A stretch of DNA of 64,000 nt from Nocardia aurea (GTDB taxonomy: Bacteria > Actinomycetota > Actinomycetes > Mycobacteriales > Mycobacteriaceae). Position numbers and translations under genes: made by a program. This document shows positions 62,129-64,000 of the stretch, one piece after another. Numbering within the stretch: position 1 is the first letter of the stretch; each line of letters begins with the position of its first letter. The notes under the pieces were generated by a model that worked only from the letters and a program-made list of their open reading frames with translations, searched no databases and was not told the DNA's origin. Location: contig NZ_QCYJ01000003.1 of assembly GCF_003123685.1 (NCBI RefSeq), forward strand, positions 1 to 64,000, in the 5' to 3' direction.

Positions 62129-62832
62129 CGGGTAACAGCACCGACGAATATTTCTTCGCCCAGTTCGCCGACACCTGGTGGTCCCAGGATTCGCAGATGA
62201 GTGGACTGGCTTCCTTCCAGCGACCGCGCTTCGCCTATTTCGATACCCACGTCGACGAGTGGGCGGGCAAACGGGTGCTCGATGTCGGGTGCGGCGGCGG
62301 ATTCACCACCGAATTCCTTTCCGCCCGTGGAGCATCGGTGACCGGCGTCGATCCGTCGACGAGTCTGATCGCCGCGGCCCGGCGGCATGCCGAACAGACC
62401 GGGAAACAGATCGACTACAGCGTGGGAACCGCCGAGTCCCTGCCGTTTCCCGATGCCGCCTTCGATATCGTCACCTGTGTAGACGTGCTCGAACATGTGG
62501 CAGATCCGGCCCGGTCGATCAGCGAGATCGCGCGAGTTCTCACGCCGGGCGGGGTGTTCTGTTTCGACACGATCAACCGAACCGTTCGCTCGCGGATCGT
62601 CATGATCTGGATTCCCGAGTATCTCCTCGCGGTAGGCACAAAAGGCGTACACCTGTGGAAAGACTTCATCACGCCCGGCGAATTGCGCGGTTACCTCGCC
62701 GACGCAGGTCTGGCAGGCGAGGGGAGCTTGCGCGGGCTGACGATACTCGGAAAGCGCCGCGGCAAACTCGTCATCAGGGAAACCGGCGATCTATCGTGCA
62801 CCTATATAGGAGTCGCACGGAAACCGCACTGA
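62125..62832 (+). CDS. UbiG-like O-methyltransferase
   Basis: A 235-residue class I methyltransferase. The SAM site is RVLDVGCGGGFTTEFLSARG, then VTGVDPSTSLIAAARRHAEQ and PFPDAAFDIVTCVDVLEHVA. The N-terminal DEYFFAQFADTWWSQDSQMS matches UbiG (3-demethylubiquinol O-methyltransferase), and the C-terminal LVIRETGDLSCTYIGVARK is also UbiG-like. It probably methylates a catechol or hydroquinone hydroxyl of the pathway intermediate. Overlaps the monooxygenase by four bases. Confidence 0.88.
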   Translation: MTGNSTDEYFFAQFADTWWSQDSQMSGLASFQRPRFAYFDTHVDEWAGKRVLDVGCGGGFTTEFLSARGASVTGVDPSTSLIAAARRHAEQTGKQIDYSVGTAESLPFPDAAFDIVTCVDVLEHVADPARSISEIARVLTPGGVFCFDTINRTVRSRIVMIWIPEYLLAVGTKGVHLWKDFITPGELRGYLADAGLAGEGSLRGLTILGKRRGKLVIRETGDLSCTYIGVARKPH

Positions 62833-62850
62833 CGAAAAGAAATAGAGAAC

Positions 62851-63681
62851 ATGGTTGAATCATCGATTTCCATCTCCGAGGTATCGGATACAGCGATCTG
62901 GATGGCCGCATATCGTGCCGAGGAATCGCTGCGGCCGGATGCTCTCTTCACCGACCCGATCGCTGAGAGATTGGCTGGAGAATTACGCGGGGCGGTGTTG
63001 TCATCCAAAGTGGCGGTGCCGGGCAGTCGCGGTGGATGGCCACCCGTGGTGCGCACGGCGTTGATCGACGGCCTGATCGCGAGATCCCTGGCCGAAGGCT
63101 GTGACCGCGTGCTGAACCTGGCGGCGGGTTGGGATACCCGTCCCTATCGACTCGATCTGCCGCAGGCCCTGTCGTGGTTCGAGGTCGATCTGCCCAAGAT
63201 CGTCGACGCCAAGAACCGGGCGCTGGTCGATGAGGAGCCGCACTGCCGCGTGACGAGGAGTTCGGTCGACCTGACCGATCCGGCAGCGTGCGCGGCCTTC
63301 GTCACAGCCGCGGTCGATGGTGCGCGACGACCGCTGGTGATCACCGAGGGTTTGCTCCAATACCTGGAGCCCGCCCAGGTTCGCGGACTGTCGGAGGTTC
63401 TGCTCGCGGCCGGGGTGCGCTGGTGGATCACCGACCTGTGGACCCCATCCCTGCTGTGGTTGGTGAATCGCACGATGGGCAGGCATCTCGGACAGGCGCA
63501 GTGGGCTTTCGGGCCTGCGCGAGGGGCGGCCTTCTTTCAGGGCTGGACTCGGACGGACAACGAGTCGATCTTCTCGGCCGCGGCGCGGTGGCGTCGCTCG
63601 CCGGTGTGGCTGCGCCCGGCCGCCGTGCTGCCGGACGCGCTGCTGCGTTCCGGTGTCGTGCGGCTGTGTGTCGCGGAATGA
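62851..63681 (+). CDS. Leucine carboxyl methyltransferase-like SAM methyltransferase
   Basis: A 276-residue protein of the same broad family as the one at 40819. Motifs: SDTAIWMAAYRAEESLRPDA, FTDPIAERLAGELRG, VLNLAAGWDTRPYRLDLPQA, SWFEVDLPKIVDAKNR and VITEGLLQYLEPAQVRGLS. Related polyketide-cluster enzymes methylate hydroxyl or carboxyl groups. It follows the UbiG-like gene after 18 bases, so it belongs to the same operon. Substrate unknown. Confidence 0.85.
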   Translation: MVESSISISEVSDTAIWMAAYRAEESLRPDALFTDPIAERLAGELRGAVLSSKVAVPGSRGGWPPVVRTALIDGLIARSLAEGCDRVLNLAAGWDTRPYRLDLPQALSWFEVDLPKIVDAKNRALVDEEPHCRVTRSSVDLTDPAACAAFVTAAVDGARRPLVITEGLLQYLEPAQVRGLSEVLLAAGVRWWITDLWTPSLLWLVNRTMGRHLGQAQWAFGPARGAAFFQGWTRTDNESIFSAAARWRRSPVWLRPAAVLPDALLRSGVVRLCVAE

Positions 63682-63814
63682 CGACCGTAATTCGCGTTAC
63701 GTCCCTGTGAACCCTCGGAGAAAAGGTATTTGCCGCCGGTATTGGTGCATGCTACGCTCGCGAAACTATATGAACAGTGGTGTTCGCTGGTAGATATCTT
63801 TATCGGTAGGGGAC

Positions 63815-64000
63815 ATGGTCGAATTCAGACTGCTGGGGTTCGTGGAGCTTGTGGTCGACGGTCGGACCATAGATCTGGGGCCTTCCAAACAACGCGGAAT
63901 TATGGCAGTCCTTCTCGCCGAACCCGACCGTCCGATATCCACCGATATTCTGGTCGACCGCGTGTGGGACGATCCGCCGGAAACCGTCCGGCATTCGGTA
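63815..64000 (+). CDS. SARP-family activator (5' part only)
   Basis: The window ends 62 codons into the gene. The visible part is the OmpR-type winged helix of SARP proteins: MVEFRLLGFVELVVDGRTID, LGPSKQRGIMAVLLAEPDRP, STDILVDRVWDDPPE. ATG 63815 follows TAGGGGAC. It is a natural pathway-specific activator for the operon and for the SARP operator at 55274. The upstream 130 bases are lower in GC and hold a GGTATT direct repeat (63725 and 63738). Confidence 0.88.
   Translation, partial: MVEFRLLGFVELVVDGRTIDLGPSKQRGIMAVLLAEPDRPISTDILVDRVWDDPPETVRHSV

Overview
The window is high-GC DNA with short overlapping operons, GTG and TTG starts and family content typical of the order Mycobacteriales, most likely Nocardia or a close relative. 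The indicators are DUF3558-type lipoproteins, an Rv1733c-like membrane protein, deazaflavin-dependent (Ddn-like) nitroreductases, DUF1269 proteins and AfsR/SARP regulators. The genus is inferred from these families, not from a marker gene. I saw no rRNA, tRNA or CRISPR array.

Bases 1-10,200 are an eroded accessory region. They hold the helicase half of a TOTE-type conflict protein, a twice-frameshifted glycosyltransferase, an IS630-like transposase remnant, a Uma2-type nuclease, several orphan genes, a toxin-antitoxin-like pair whose toxin gene carries an early stop codon, and a fragment of a universal stress protein. Bases 8,000-20,500 become a more ordered stress and dormancy neighbourhood: MBL-fold hydrolase, tandem universal stress protein, Rv1733c-like protein, two DUF1269 proteins, a cation/proton antiporter, a small membrane protein, a carboxylate-amine ligase broken by one frameshift, and a DHA2-type drug exporter.

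Bases 20,900-34,800 are accessory again: a truncated IS3-family element, a second MFS transporter, a three-gene membrane/lipoprotein operon, a 680-residue protein of unknown function, small orphan proteins, a TPR protein, an alpha/beta-hydrolase that has lost its nucleophile and histidine, and the 3' stub of an arginine deiminase gene. Bases 34,800-55,000 are ordinary chromosomal genes: two hydrolases, a GAF histidine kinase with two nearby response regulators, methyltransferase, polysaccharide deacetylase, two Ddn-like proteins, a large AfsR-type regulator, a hemerythrin-like protein, a PadR/permease-prefix pair, a MarR regulator divergent from an SMP-30-like lipoprotein, and a nitronate monooxygenase.

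The most interesting part is 55,270-64,000, a compact one-direction biosynthetic operon cut by the window end. It encodes a malonyltransferase, an enlarged acyl carrier protein, an active ketosynthase, a ketosynthase homologue without the active-site cysteine, a KAS III homologue that keeps Cys but lacks the usual His and Asn, a SnoaL-like protein, an FAD monooxygenase, two methyltransferases and the start of a SARP activator. A textbook SARP operator (two TCGAGGT heptamers at an 11-bp period) lies just before the first gene. No ketoreductase, dehydratase or classical aromatase/cyclase is visible, so this looks like an atypical type II polyketide or fatty-acid-like pathway with an O-methylated, oxygenated product. 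Its product cannot be named from the sequence.
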